From a virus: a stretch of DNA of 64,000 nucleotides. A model generated the notes under the pieces. It saw only the letters and a program-made list of their open reading frames with translations. It made no database searches and had not been told where the DNA came from. This document shows positions 1 through 6,234 of the stretch, one piece after another. Both the position numbers and the translations under genes were made by a program. The stretch spans positions 1 to 64,000 of the IMG/VR virus record IMGVR_UViG_3300042294_002093; one strand, given 5' to 3'. Numbering within the stretch: position 1 is the first letter of the stretch; each line of letters opens with the position of its first letter.

Positions 1-143
1 ATTCTCTTAATGGAGAAATTATTAGCGGTGAAAAAACAGACCATTGGTTTGGTAATGATAAAGAAGCGTATCGTGTTTTAATTCGCACACCGCATTCTTA
101 TAAAGACCACTATCGCATAATTGCGGTTAAGGTAGGTGACTAA
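1..143 (+). CDS. Hypothetical protein, 3' end only
   Basis: An open frame enters from the window edge and gives 46 C-terminal residues ending at TAA 141-143. The last A of the stop is the first base of the next ATG, the TAATG overlap used throughout this genome. The residues are hydrophilic, ending RIIAVKVGD. No family recognised. The 5' end is outside the window. Confidence 0.6.
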   Translation, partial: SLNGEIISGEKTDHWFGNDKEAYRVLIRTPHSYKDHYRIIAVKVGD

Positions 144-250
144 TGTCTGATTACCTTAACTATCTAGATGAGGTCTATACCGATCTAGTTGCTGAGTATG
201 GTGAGGGCATAACCCTTGCCTACCATGAGGCTAATAAATCGGAGATGTGA
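143..250 (+). CDS. Acidic microprotein, 35 aa
   Basis: Starts on the ATG that overlaps the preceding stop (TAATG) and ends at TGA 248-250. Rich in Tyr, Asp and Glu. Translational coupling to the upstream gene is the main support. No family recognised. Confidence 0.5.
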   Translation: MSDYLNYLDEVYTDLVAEYGEGITLAYHEANKSEM

Positions 251-345
251 GGCAACTCACACTCCAACACACCCCCTACAATTAGAAAATGTCAGCGATA
301 ACTGATAGAATTACAATTCAACAAACAAACGAAAGGTGGTCAGAA

Positions 346-534
346 ATGACTTATACTGTAAAACTAGAAACCTTTAATGGTTCTGTAAAAAAAATCAACC
401 TACCTTCTCAGGGTGCGGTTGCTCAATTCATAAACACCTACCCAAACCAATTACCCGTTGGCGTATCCGTAAAACTTTCCTGTGATGTCTTAGGTGTTAG
501 TGGCACACTAAGAGGAAAGGCATTGGTGAAATAA
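346..534 (+). CDS. Hypothetical protein, 62 aa
   Basis: The start at 346 follows a purine-rich GAAAGGTGG ribosome binding site at 331-339. An earlier in-frame ATG at 289 lacks a comparable site. The protein opens MTYTVKLETFNG and looks like a small beta-rich fold (alternating Val/Lys/Ser). The stop at 532-534 overlaps the next ATG. No family recognised. Confidence 0.6.
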   Translation: MTYTVKLETFNGSVKKINLPSQGAVAQFINTYPNQLPVGVSVKLSCDVLGVSGTLRGKALVK

Positions 535-683
535 TGATAAACACTTTAATGCGTTTTGACTGTGATGAGTGTAATGGTGTTGGTCTTATCTTTTGGGGTA
601 ATGACCTTGACTATGATGTAGAAAAATGCGACTGTAATGATTTCGCACTAGGAACTTTATTTACTACGAAAGAGGCTGACTAA
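534..683 (+). CDS. Cys-pair microprotein, 49 aa (copy A)
   Basis: ATG overlaps the previous stop and TAA 681-683 overlaps the next ATG. The protein has a CDEC pair near the N-terminus and a CDC pair about 20 residues later, around a central GNDLDYDV segment. This suggests a small metal-binding knuckle (inference). It is a clear paralogue of the 1259-1423 product, which keeps both Cys pairs and the G-N-D-x-D-Y-D-V core. Confidence 0.65.
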   Translation: MINTLMRFDCDECNGVGLIFWGNDLDYDVEKCDCNDFALGTLFTTKEAD

Positions 684-889
684 TGAAAACAATTACACAC
701 TCACTAAAATTCGTAACTGAATTAGATGAAACTAATGAAACTGCACAACGCTTACTTGCCTTACCGCAAGAAATGCAAATTGCTATGTTAGAAGGTATGC
801 TAAAAAATTTAGTTGTGCCTGCACTAAAACCAGTTATTGATGAATTAAACGCAGGCAATTCTTACGCAACGCTAAAGGTGGCTAACTAA
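683..889 (+). CDS. Hypothetical protein, 68 aa
   Basis: Coupled to both neighbours by TAATG overlaps. Helical and Leu-rich (segments such as LPQEMQIAMLEGMLKNL), with no Cys or membrane segment. No family recognised. Part of a four-gene microprotein unit that ends with the pseudoknot at 1084-1111. Confidence 0.65.
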   Translation: MKTITHSLKFVTELDETNETAQRLLALPQEMQIAMLEGMLKNLVVPALKPVIDELNAGNSYATLKVAN

Positions 890-1077
890 TGACTAGAAAA
901 GACTATATACAAACCGCTAATATCTTAAAAGAGTTTAGAGATGAAATTCCGCAAACTACTTATGAGGATATAGTAGATTTATTTTGCCAATGGTTCAAAT
1001 CAGATAATCCAAATTTTGACTATGCAAGATTTGAAACTGCTTGCGGTATTGATGAAATTGGTTTAATTCCAGCATAA
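889..1077 (+). CDS. Hypothetical protein, 62 aa
   Basis: ATG overlaps the preceding stop; ends at TAA 1075-1077. Acidic, aromatic-rich and probably helical (motif QTTYEDIVDLFCQWF). The last gene of its unit: six bases after the stop the conserved pseudoknot element begins. No family recognised. Confidence 0.65.
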   Translation: MTRKDYIQTANILKEFRDEIPQTTYEDIVDLFCQWFKSDNPNFDYARFETACGIDEIGLIPA

Positions 1078-1083
1078 TAAAAA

Positions 1084-1111
1084 ATTCCTGAGCAAGAATA
1101 AAAACTGCTCA
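1084..1111 (+). ncRNA. 3'-UTR pseudoknot element, copy 1
   Basis: H-type pseudoknot. Stem 1 is ATTC 1084-1087 with GAAT 1096-1099. Loop 1 is C1088. Stem 2 is TGAGCA 1089-1094 with TGCTCA 1106-1111. One base joins the stems and loop 3 is AAAAAC. It sits directly downstream of the 889-1077 gene. Flanking AAAATT and AATTTT can also pair with each other. It is one of six copies. No name is known to me for this motif. Confidence 0.7.
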
Positions 1112-1129
1112 AATTTTGGCCAGCGTGTC

Positions 1130-1148
1130 GTCCACAGGCTTATCCACA
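1130..1148 (+). promoter_or_regulatory. DnaA-box-like site pair
   Basis: TTATCCACA at 1140-1148 matches the consensus bacterial DnaA box exactly. A partial copy GTCCACAGG lies at 1130-1138, so CCACAGG occurs twice 11 bp apart. It lies in the non-coding 1078-1258 gap next to pseudoknot copy 1. A single perfect 9-mer can occur by chance, so origin function is speculative. Confidence 0.35.
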
Positions 1149-1258
1149 GGGTTTATGATGTGATTAAAATCACTCCCGAAATCTCCCTGAAAACCTGCTT
1201 GAGAGTGGCAAGTGTCGGTTGTATCTGATAGGATAAAGATATAAAGAAAGAAGGCAAA

Positions 1259-1423
1259 ATGGGTAAAGTAAAATCAACAATAATGGATATATTGGAATGC
1301 GATAGTTGCTATGGCTATGGTTGGCAATTCGCAGGAAATGATGTAGACTATGATGTATGGGCTTGCGAATGTAATCCTTACAATATCTCTGCTGATGAAC
1401 TAATAGATTGGAAACTAAACTAA
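1259..1423 (+). CDS. Cys-pair microprotein, 54 aa (copy B)
   Basis: Begins after AGAAAGAAGG at 1245-1254, a good ribosome binding site, and ends at TAA 1421-1423, overlapping the next ATG. Shares with the 534-683 product an N-terminal CDSC pair, a G-Y-G-W turn, the core GNDVDYDV, and a second Cys pair (CEC). Probably a small metal-binding protein; a function is not assignable. Confidence 0.65.
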   Translation: MGKVKSTIMDILECDSCYGYGWQFAGNDVDYDVWACECNPYNISADELIDWKLN

Positions 1424-1632
1424 TGGAATATAACTATTCACTTACTACTTCCTATGATGGGAAGTTAATTCATACCCTGCGAGTTAGCGATATGCTAGAG
1501 GCAGTAGACGCTTGGACTAAATGTGTAGACTATGGCACAGCCAAAGAATACGCAACCTATAACTTGTCAGACCCAACAGGAAAGATGTATACTAAAACCT
1601 TCTACACCAACGGAGAGGTCGTAATTAAATAA
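1423..1632 (+). CDS. Hypothetical protein, 69 aa
   Basis: I start it at 1423, where ATG overlaps the stop of the previous gene, not at the in-frame ATG at 1408. Tyr/Thr-rich, likely beta structure. The stop 1630-1632 overlaps the next ATG. No family recognised. Confidence 0.65.
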   Translation: MEYNYSLTTSYDGKLIHTLRVSDMLEAVDAWTKCVDYGTAKEYATYNLSDPTGKMYTKTFYTNGEVVIK

Positions 1633-1919
1633 TGGGAAGCGTAACAGCAATAGGTTTAGCAGATACAACGCTAGACCTAGAAACACAATTACTTTATCAC
1701 TTAAAGGGTAATCATTATCCACCAGTCCCCGCAGAAATGGTTAAGCCTTGCATTGAAGCAATTGACGCTTACTATGATAAAGATTGGTCACGCATGATTG
1801 AAATGCCTATGGTTGGCGACTTTCAGATTTTGTATAAAGGCATGACACACGCACCTGCTAGTGCTATTGTAAGTCAGCACCACTTAGAGTGGTTCATTGA
1901 GCCTAGTGATGAGGAATAA
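1632..1919 (+). CDS. Hypothetical protein, 95 aa
   Basis: Coupled by TAATG to the upstream gene. Contains helical segments and a Trp/His-rich C-terminal part (motif SQHHLEWF) followed by acidic residues. One base separates its stop from the next ATG at 1921. No family recognised. Confidence 0.65.
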   Translation: MGSVTAIGLADTTLDLETQLLYHLKGNHYPPVPAEMVKPCIEAIDAYYDKDWSRMIEMPMVGDFQILYKGMTHAPASAIVSQHHLEWFIEPSDEE

Positions 1920-1920
1920 A

Positions 1921-2157
1921 ATGTCTGCTACAATAAACGATATGGAATTGATTCACGCAGATAGTTTAACACCAGATCAATTAATGATTGGTGATTTAAT
2001 AAAAATTGGTGATGATATAGTTGAAGTTACTTTTATTGAAAGTGATTCAACAGGAGACAACTATGACATACAAACAAAAAATGAGTTTGGTGAATTAGAA
2101 ATTACTCAACACTCATACACTGATTTAATTCCTCTCTACGTTTTTATTCAAGAATAA
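1921..2157 (+). CDS. Hypothetical acidic protein, 78 aa
   Basis: I choose ATG 1921 because GATGAGG just upstream can act as a ribosome binding site; an upstream non-ATG start would overlap the preceding gene. Ile/Asp-rich with a pattern (LMIGDLIKIGDDIVEV) that suggests a small beta barrel. Last gene before the promoter at 2222. Confidence 0.65.
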   Translation: MSATINDMELIHADSLTPDQLMIGDLIKIGDDIVEVTFIESDSTGDNYDIQTKNEFGELEITQHSYTDLIPLYVFIQE

Positions 2158-2184
2158 TAATGCGTAGCCTTTCGGGGCCAGCCG

Positions 2185-2250
2185 ATGTCCGCTTTGTCCG
2201 ATTTTTATTAATTACGTAGACTTGTATTTTTTCCCTAAAAATGTTATACT
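2185..2250 (+). promoter_or_regulatory. Leaderless promoter with TGTCC repeats
   Basis: -35 TTGTAT 2222-2227, 17-bp spacer, -10 TATACT 2245-2250. The -10 ends five bases before ATG 2256, so transcription should start at or next to the start codon. Upstream, ATGTCCGCTTTGTCC (2185-2199) carries two TGTCC half-sites 9 bp apart. The same block precedes the promoters at 3135 and 4936. The spacer (TTTTCCCTAAAAATGT) resembles those at 3135 and 3910. Confidence 0.7.
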
Positions 2251-2255
2251 AAATT

Positions 2256-2978
2256 ATGACCCAATTAAAAAGATCTCATGACAGAAAGGTGGCTAACCTT
2301 GTCACAAAAAATGGAAAACAGGCCGCAATTGCAAACACGTTCGGTCTCCCTGCTGGAAAAGATTACTCATGCCCTGGTGCCACTAGTGTTTGTGAAAGCG
2401 TTTGCTACGCAGGAAAACTTGAAAAGTTATTCAAAGGAGTAAAGACTAACCTCCTACACAATTGGGAGTTATTGAAAGACGCAGACCATGAAACTATGGT
2501 TGGATTGTTGTATACGATGATTGCTGATTTCAGAAAAGATTGTGAAAAGAAAAATGCTCCATTGCTATTTCGTATTCATTGGGACGGTGATTTCTTTAAT
2601 GATACCTATACCAAAGCATGGAAAGAAGTTATAGAGTATCACAGTGATATAAAGTTTTGGGTATACACTAGAGTACACTCTGCAGCGGTAATGCTTAAGG
2701 GTATACCTAATCTATCTTTATACTATTCCACAGATAGTGAGAATAAAGAGATAGGTGTTAGTTTAAAGAAAGATCATGGTGTGCGCCTTGCATACCTTGC
2801 AAAGAATTTCGCCATAGGCCAAGCAGATATGAAAGAGTTATTTAATAAGCCTGGCGCTAAGTGTCCTGAAAACTTAAAGTCTATTCCACTTATCTCATCT
2901 AGTGGCTCCGCTTGCGTATCTTGCGGATTATGTGTATACTCTAAAGCAGACGTAGTATTTTCTGCGAGTAAGAAGTGA
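2256..2978 (+). CDS. GP88-like Cys-rich phage protein
   Basis: A 240-aa protein resembling the actinophage Gene product 88 family, which is conserved but uncharacterised. Near the N-terminus a Cys cluster (C39, C46, C50 in CPGATSVCESVCYAG) and near the C-terminus ACVSCGLC suggest a metal or Fe-S site (inference). The middle contains FRIHWDGDFF and WVYTR segments typical of these proteins. No ribosome binding site is visible and the promoter -10 lies 5 bp upstream, so translation is probably leaderless. Confidence 0.7.
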   Translation: MTQLKRSHDRKVANLVTKNGKQAAIANTFGLPAGKDYSCPGATSVCESVCYAGKLEKLFKGVKTNLLHNWELLKDADHETMVGLLYTMIADFRKDCEKKNAPLLFRIHWDGDFFNDTYTKAWKEVIEYHSDIKFWVYTRVHSAAVMLKGIPNLSLYYSTDSENKEIGVSLKKDHGVRLAYLAKNFAIGQADMKELFNKPGAKCPENLKSIPLISSSGSACVSCGLCVYSKADVVFSASKK

Positions 2979-2980
2979 TA

Positions 2981-3049
2981 ATGGAGATATTAGCAATAGT
3001 ATTAGTAGTTATATTTATGCTGTTTATGTTTGACTCCCCTTTTGGGTAG
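2981..3049 (+). CDS. Membrane micropeptide, 22 aa
   Basis: Starts two bases after the GP88-like gene and encodes one hydrophobic stretch (EILAIVLVVIFMLFMF) followed by DSPFG. This is one membrane helix and little else. Too short to place in a family. Support is coupling and composition only. Confidence 0.4.
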   Translation: MEILAIVLVVIFMLFMFDSPFG

Positions 3050-3060
3050 GGGTGTCCTAA

Positions 3061-3163
3061 ATGTCCGATTTGTCCTAATGTGATGTATCTCACAGAGAAA
3101 TAATCTCAAAATGTGAGAAATCTAAGAAATAGATTTGTATTTTTATCCAAAAAATGTTAGACT
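3061..3163 (+). promoter_or_regulatory. Promoter with TGTCC direct repeat
   Basis: -35 TTGTAT 3135-3140, 17-bp spacer, -10 TAGACT 3158-3163. Spacer bases TTTTATCCAAAAAATGT closely match the promoters at 2222 and 3910. ATGTCCGATTTGTCC at 3061-3075 repeats the upstream block of 2185-2199. The leader that follows contains AAAGGAG ahead of ATG 3201, so this transcript has a normal 5' UTR. Confidence 0.65.
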
Positions 3164-3200
3164 TAAACAGTAAGAAAAAACCAAACAAAGGAGAAACACA

Positions 3201-3365
3201 ATGTCCGTAGCAACCGCAACATACAAGGTAGGCGACCTCTACACAACACAAAAGTCAAAGGTAGTAGGAACTATCGTGGAAATCACACCACAGGCAAATG
3301 GTAATGTCCGTGTTAAGTTAGATGTAAATGGTTCATACCGATACACAACTTGGACGGCAAAGTAA
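3201..3365 (+). CDS. Small beta protein, 54 aa (copy A)
   Basis: Preceded by AAAGGAG at 3187-3193. The product carries YKVGDLYTT near its N-terminus and is a paralogue of the 3983-4153 product (YQIGDLFTT), with alternating hydrophobic and polar residues throughout. It looks like a single small barrel. It has its own promoter, a hairpin and a pseudoknot after the stop, so it is a one-gene unit. No family recognised. Confidence 0.65.
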   Translation: MSVATATYKVGDLYTTQKSKVVGTIVEITPQANGNVRVKLDVNGSYRYTTWTAK

Positions 3366-3367
3366 TC

Positions 3368-3383
3368 TTAGCCTAGTGGCTAA
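3368..3383 (+). other. Hairpin after gene 3201-3365
   Basis: TTAGCC 3368-3373 pairs perfectly with GGCTAA 3378-3383 across a TAGT loop, two bases after the stop. No T-tract follows, so it is not a standard intrinsic terminator. It abuts pseudoknot copy 2. Confidence 0.5.
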
Positions 3384-3384
3384 A

Positions 3385-3411
3385 GTCCTGAGCATGACCA
3401 AAAACTGCTCA
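3385..3411 (+). ncRNA. 3'-UTR pseudoknot element, copy 2
   Basis: Stem 1 GTC 3385-3387 with GAC 3396-3398 (3 bp, the weakest copy). Loop 1 is C3388. Stem 2 TGAGCA 3389-3394 with TGCTCA 3406-3411. Loop 3 is CAAAAAC. Same order and spacing as the other copies. Confidence 0.65.
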
Positions 3412-3460
3412 ACTTAATACCCCCATCAAACCCACTAAACAGAAACGGAAACAAAAACAA

Positions 3461-3883
3461 ATGGCAAGAGGCAAAGCAATAAATGTAAAAATCGCTACAC
3501 CAAAGGTTATTACAGCCCTAACAAATAAGTTAGCAGAACTAGAGGCTAACTACAAAAAGCAAGACGAGAACGAAGCAAAGTATAACGAAGCACTAGAGGC
3601 TTGGAAAAAAGAATTATTTACTTTCGCTATCGCTAACATAGATAAGGCTCAAAATGTGCGAACCAACTATCGCCAATGGTCAAGCAACCTTAATGTTGAT
3701 TTTGATTTAACAGTTAAGGAAGGCGAGTTCCCTGCTGAGCCAACTAGGGATTTTGAGCAAATCCATCAGCACACTTATCGTGAGATGAAAGAGGAAATCT
3801 CTAACGCTATCCGTATCCTTTTAATGACGGACGAGGAAACAGTTAGCACTAGCACCTATAACGCTATTGCTCGTTATCTTTAA
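3461..3883 (+). CDS. Hypothetical coiled-coil protein, 140 aa
   Basis: ATG 3461 follows a purine-rich leader (ACAGAAACGGAAAC). Residues 15-60 are Ala/Glu/Lys-rich and likely a coiled coil; the rest is helical (QHTYREMKEEISNAIRILL). No catalytic motif, Cys pair or membrane segment. It lies between pseudoknot copy 2 and the promoter at 3910. No family recognised. Confidence 0.7.
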   Translation: MARGKAINVKIATPKVITALTNKLAELEANYKKQDENEAKYNEALEAWKKELFTFAIANIDKAQNVRTNYRQWSSNLNVDFDLTVKEGEFPAEPTRDFEQIHQHTYREMKEEISNAIRILLMTDEETVSTSTYNAIARYL

Positions 3884-3909
3884 TTAGATAAATAGGTGGG
3901 GAAGGGTAT

Positions 3910-3938
3910 TTGACTTCCCCCCTAAAAAATGTTAGACT
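3910..3938 (+). promoter_or_regulatory. Promoter, TTGACT-17-TAGACT
   Basis: -35 TTGACT 3910-3915, 17-bp spacer, -10 TAGACT 3933-3938. The spacer CCCCCCTAAAAAATGT shares CC-TAAAAAATGT with the promoters at 2222 and 3135, more conservation than sigma recognition needs. It drives the gene at 3983 through a leader with AAACAGAAAGG. Confidence 0.65.
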
Positions 3939-3982
3939 AAGTAAGTAATGACCCCAAACCCAAACAGAAAGGCAAGACCCAA

Positions 3983-4153
3983 ATGACACTAGGCGGATAC
4001 ACATACCAAATCGGTGATTTATTCACCACAAGCAAAACAGGTATCACAGGTAGAATTGTAAAGTTCTCACCTATTAACTCTAAGACCACTAGAGTATCCT
4101 TACAGTTAGCAAATGGCGCAAGACGCCTTGCTATGGTAAGCACAACTAAATAA
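3983..4153 (+). CDS. Small beta protein, 56 aa (copy B)
   Basis: Preceded by CAGAAAGGCAAG. Paralogue of the 3201-3365 product: both have Y-x-(V/I)-G-D-L-(Y/F)-T-T followed by an S/K turn and a strand with (G)-x-I-V. A one-gene unit with its own promoter and a pseudoknot four bases after the stop. Function unknown. Confidence 0.65.
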   Translation: MTLGGYTYQIGDLFTTSKTGITGRIVKFSPINSKTTRVSLQLANGARRLAMVSTTK

Positions 4154-4157
4154 TAAA

Positions 4158-4186
4158 AACTCCTGAGCATGAGTTAAAACTGCTCA
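4158..4186 (+). ncRNA. 3'-UTR pseudoknot element, copy 3
   Basis: Stem 1 AACTC 4158-4162 with GAGTT 4171-4175 (5 bp). Loop 1 is C4163. Stem 2 TGAGCA 4164-4169 with TGCTCA 4181-4186. Loop 3 is AAAAC. Stem 1 bases differ from copies 1, 2 and 4 yet stay complementary. Confidence 0.75.
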
Positions 4187-4198
4187 CCTATAGGATCT

Positions 4199-4228
4199 TT
4201 GACAAATGTCAGTGGCCGATAGTATAAT
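4199..4228 (+). promoter_or_regulatory. Promoter, TTGACA-18-TATAAT
   Basis: Consensus -35 TTGACA 4199-4204 and -10 TATAAT 4223-4228, 18-bp spacer. It lies downstream of an in-frame ATG at 4206 and so forces the real start of the next gene to 4263. The leader contains CCAAACAAACAGAAAGAAG, similar to the leaders at 3165 and 4965. Confidence 0.75.
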
Positions 4229-4262
4229 TAAATTAACCAAACAAACAGAAAGAAGCCCCACA

Positions 4263-4742
4263 ATGTCAACTAACATTAATGACGCCGTAACAATTGATAA
4301 ACTAGAAGTACCGTACAACCCAAATCTTCTTGTAACATATAAAGCCATTGCTGGTACATATGCTGCTCCTGAAGAGCCAACTTATTTAACATCCAAGGTA
4401 ACAGACCTTGAATGGGAACTACACAGTGCACGTGCTCGTGAAGAAGCGCTACGTAGTCTTCAAGGAACAGTGAGACAACTTGAAGACAATATTGTAGAAT
4501 GGTATGACCCTAACTATTCTAAAGAAGAAGTTCTTGTAGCGCTATGCGAACTCTTTGGTATTAATCCAGTCAAAGAAATTGAAGTACAAGGAACTGTTTC
4601 ATTCAGTGGAACAATCAGTGTACCAATGTCAGAGATTGCAGACTTTGATTTAAGTAATGTCACGATTGATGTTGATTTAAGTTCATATGAGTATGACGCT
4701 GACTTAAATGTAGACGAGGTTTCTTTGGAAGACCACTACTGA
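4263..4742 (+). CDS. Acidic hypothetical protein, 159 aa
   Basis: Start at 4263, after the promoter and GAAAGAAG. Residues 45-75 are a likely coiled coil. The C-terminal half is very acidic and repetitive (DFDLSNVTIDVDLSSYEYD), probably beta. Actinophages carry proteins of this general look, but I cannot name a family. No Cys or membrane segment. Followed by pseudoknot copy 4. Confidence 0.65.
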   Translation: MSTNINDAVTIDKLEVPYNPNLLVTYKAIAGTYAAPEEPTYLTSKVTDLEWELHSARAREEALRSLQGTVRQLEDNIVEWYDPNYSKEEVLVALCELFGINPVKEIEVQGTVSFSGTISVPMSEIADFDLSNVTIDVDLSSYEYDADLNVDEVSLEDHY

Positions 4743-4793
4743 GATCTGTAGCAACCGCTGCAGGGACCGTTTAAATTTGATAGGGGGCTATCA

Positions 4794-4822
4794 AAATCCT
4801 GGCCATGATTTAAAACTGGCCT
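4794..4822 (+). ncRNA. 3'-UTR pseudoknot element, copy 4
   Basis: Stem 1 AAATC 4794-4798 with GATTT 4807-4811. Loop 1 is C4799. Stem 2 GGCCA 4801-4805 with TGGCC 4817-4821, where the other copies have GAGCA/TGCTC, so two pairs have changed on both sides. Loop 3 is AAAAC. A T-rich run follows, so this copy could also terminate transcription. Confidence 0.8.
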
Positions 4823-4902
4823 ATTTTTTATTTAAAAAAGCCAGCCACAAAAATCTAAAATGTCAAACAACACGCCGATGTGTTTACGATCACATAATAA
4901 AA

Positions 4903-4964
4903 ATGTCCGAATTGTCCATGTTTAACTATCTGGATTTGCATTTGTCAGCCTGTCCTGTTATACT
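4903..4964 (+). promoter_or_regulatory. Promoter with TGTCC direct repeat
   Basis: -35 TTGCAT 4936-4941, 17-bp spacer, -10 TATACT 4959-4964. ATGTCCGAATTGTCC 4903-4917 is the third copy of the upstream block, ending 18 bp before the -35. The leader includes ACAGAAAGAAGGAAAC ahead of ATG 4996. Confidence 0.7.
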
Positions 4965-4995
4965 TAAATTAACAACAACAGAAAGAAGGAAACTC

Positions 4996-6012
4996 ATGGC
5001 ACATGACCTAGAAACACAAAACGGAAAGACATCTTTTGCATCTTTTCGTGAACCTGCATGGCATGGATTGGGTACTGTCTTTACAGAAGAAAAAACAACC
5101 GTAGAAATGTTGGAAGCAGCAAATCTTAATGGTTGGAATGTTCGTCTTGAAGATTTGGAAACCCCAACACACTTAACAAGCGACAAGGCATATCAATATG
5201 TTTTGCGTACTAACCCAACAGACAAAACACAAACAGACATTTTAGGCGTTGTTGGTGAGCGCTACCATGTTTTACAAAATGAAGATTTATTTTCATTTGG
5301 TGATAACATTCTTGATGGTGGCGGACGCTGGGAAACTGCTGGTTCAATCAAGGGTGGGCGTGTAGTATTTGGCGCTCTTGCTCTTGAGCGTGAAACAGTT
5401 CTTGACCCTAATGGTGTTGCGGATAAGGTAAAAACTTATTTGCTGATTAACACATCACATGACGGTTCAATCGCTATTCAAGCAAGCATTACACCTGTTC
5501 GTGTTGTTTGCGCCAACACTCTCAATCTTGCGTTAGGTGCTAAGAAAAAGAAGAATGGCATCAAACAATCATTCAAGATTCGCCACACACAAACTGCAAA
5601 TGGTAAAGTGCAGATTGCTCGTGAAACTCTTGGTCTTGCTAATGCTTACATGGACGAATTTGATATTATGGCTAAGGCTATGATTGAAAAAGAAGTTTCT
5701 GCTAAGCAATTTAACGACATTATTCTTACAGCGTATGCAAAACCTGAAAAAGATACTAAGGGTGCGCTAAAGAAATGGGAAAACAAAATAGATGTTATTA
5801 ACGACATCTACACAGGCGAGTTTAATGGTATGATTGCTAATACTGCTTGGGGTGCTTTCAATGCACTAACTGAGCGTTTAGATTGGTATCGTTCTGCTCG
5901 TGGTGGTTCTAACGAATCTATTCTCGCATCTGCTAGTGGATTTGACCCTGCAATTAACGCAGAGAAAAATCGTTTGCTAAAAGTTGTGCAGAATGTTATG
6001 CAAATTGCATAG
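4996..6012 (+). CDS. DUF932 phage/plasmid-like protein
   Basis: A 338-aa protein of the DUF932 (phage/plasmid-like, TIGR03299-type) family, common in actinophages and plasmids; biochemical role unknown. It opens with the typical REPAWHGLGT segment (about residues 24-33), later VVGERYHVLQN and RVVCANTLNLAL, all landmarks of the family. The start is set by the promoter at 4936 and AGAAGGA at 4984-4990; upstream in-frame starts lie before the promoter. A one-gene unit followed by pseudoknot copy 5. Confidence 0.85.
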   Translation: MAHDLETQNGKTSFASFREPAWHGLGTVFTEEKTTVEMLEAANLNGWNVRLEDLETPTHLTSDKAYQYVLRTNPTDKTQTDILGVVGERYHVLQNEDLFSFGDNILDGGGRWETAGSIKGGRVVFGALALERETVLDPNGVADKVKTYLLINTSHDGSIAIQASITPVRVVCANTLNLALGAKKKKNGIKQSFKIRHTQTANGKVQIARETLGLANAYMDEFDIMAKAMIEKEVSAKQFNDIILTAYAKPEKDTKGALKKWENKIDVINDIYTGEFNGMIANTAWGAFNALTERLDWYRSARGGSNESILASASGFDPAINAEKNRLLKVVQNVMQIA

Positions 6013-6028
6013 CACAATTTAATATATG

Positions 6029-6060
6029 CCACCTGAGTAAGTGGATGCAAAAACTGCTCA
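6029..6060 (+). ncRNA. 3'-UTR pseudoknot element, copy 5
   Basis: Stem 1 CCAC 6029-6032 with GTGG 6041-6044. Loop 1 is C6033. Stem 2 TGAGTA 6034-6039 with TGCTCA 6055-6060, one G-U pair. Loop 3 is longer (10 nt) but still ends AAAAAC. It ends three bases before tRNA-Asp. Confidence 0.7.
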
Positions 6061-6063
6061 CAA

Positions 6064-6137
6064 GGTTCCATAGATCAATTGGTTAGATCGCTACCCTGTC
6101 ACGGTAGAGGTTACGGGTTCAAGTCCCGTTGGAATCG
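6064..6137 (+). tRNA. tRNA-Asp (GTC)
   Basis: Complete cloverleaf. Acceptor GGTTCCA/TGGAATC (one G-U), D stem GATC/GATC, anticodon stem CTACC/GGTAG with loop CTGTCAC (anticodon GTC), T arm ACGGG-TTCAAGT-CCCGT, discriminator G73 as expected for Asp. CCA is not encoded. Confidence 0.93.
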
Positions 6138-6187
6138 CAAAGCGGGGCCAGCCATGTGATCAATATAACATTTTTGAAAAAATTCGA

Positions 6188-6228
6188 TTACGAAGAGTCT
6201 TGACTTTTCCCTAAATTTCTGCAATAAT
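6188..6228 (+). promoter_or_regulatory. Leaderless promoter for microprotein operon
   Basis: -35 TTGACT 6200-6205, 17-bp spacer, -10 AATAAT 6223-6228, six bases before ATG 6235. The spacer begins TTTCCCTAAA as in other promoters here. ATTACGAAGAGT just upstream (6188-6199) recurs exactly at 9351-9362 and in part near 2211. Confidence 0.65.
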
Positions 6229-6234
6229 TAATAC

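Noticed and set aside
4206-4262. N-terminal extension of the 4263 gene from ATG 4206
   Set aside because: It starts inside the promoter spacer (-35 at 4199, -10 at 4223), so the ATG cannot be in the transcript.
4777-4995. N-terminal extension of the DUF932 protein
   Set aside because: It spans pseudoknot copy 4 and the promoter at 4936, and the family begins near the REPAWHGLG segment.
1084-6060. Pseudoknots as stop-codon readthrough or frameshift signals
   Set aside because: Distances from stop to stem 1 vary from 4 to about 50 bases and no long frame follows most stops.
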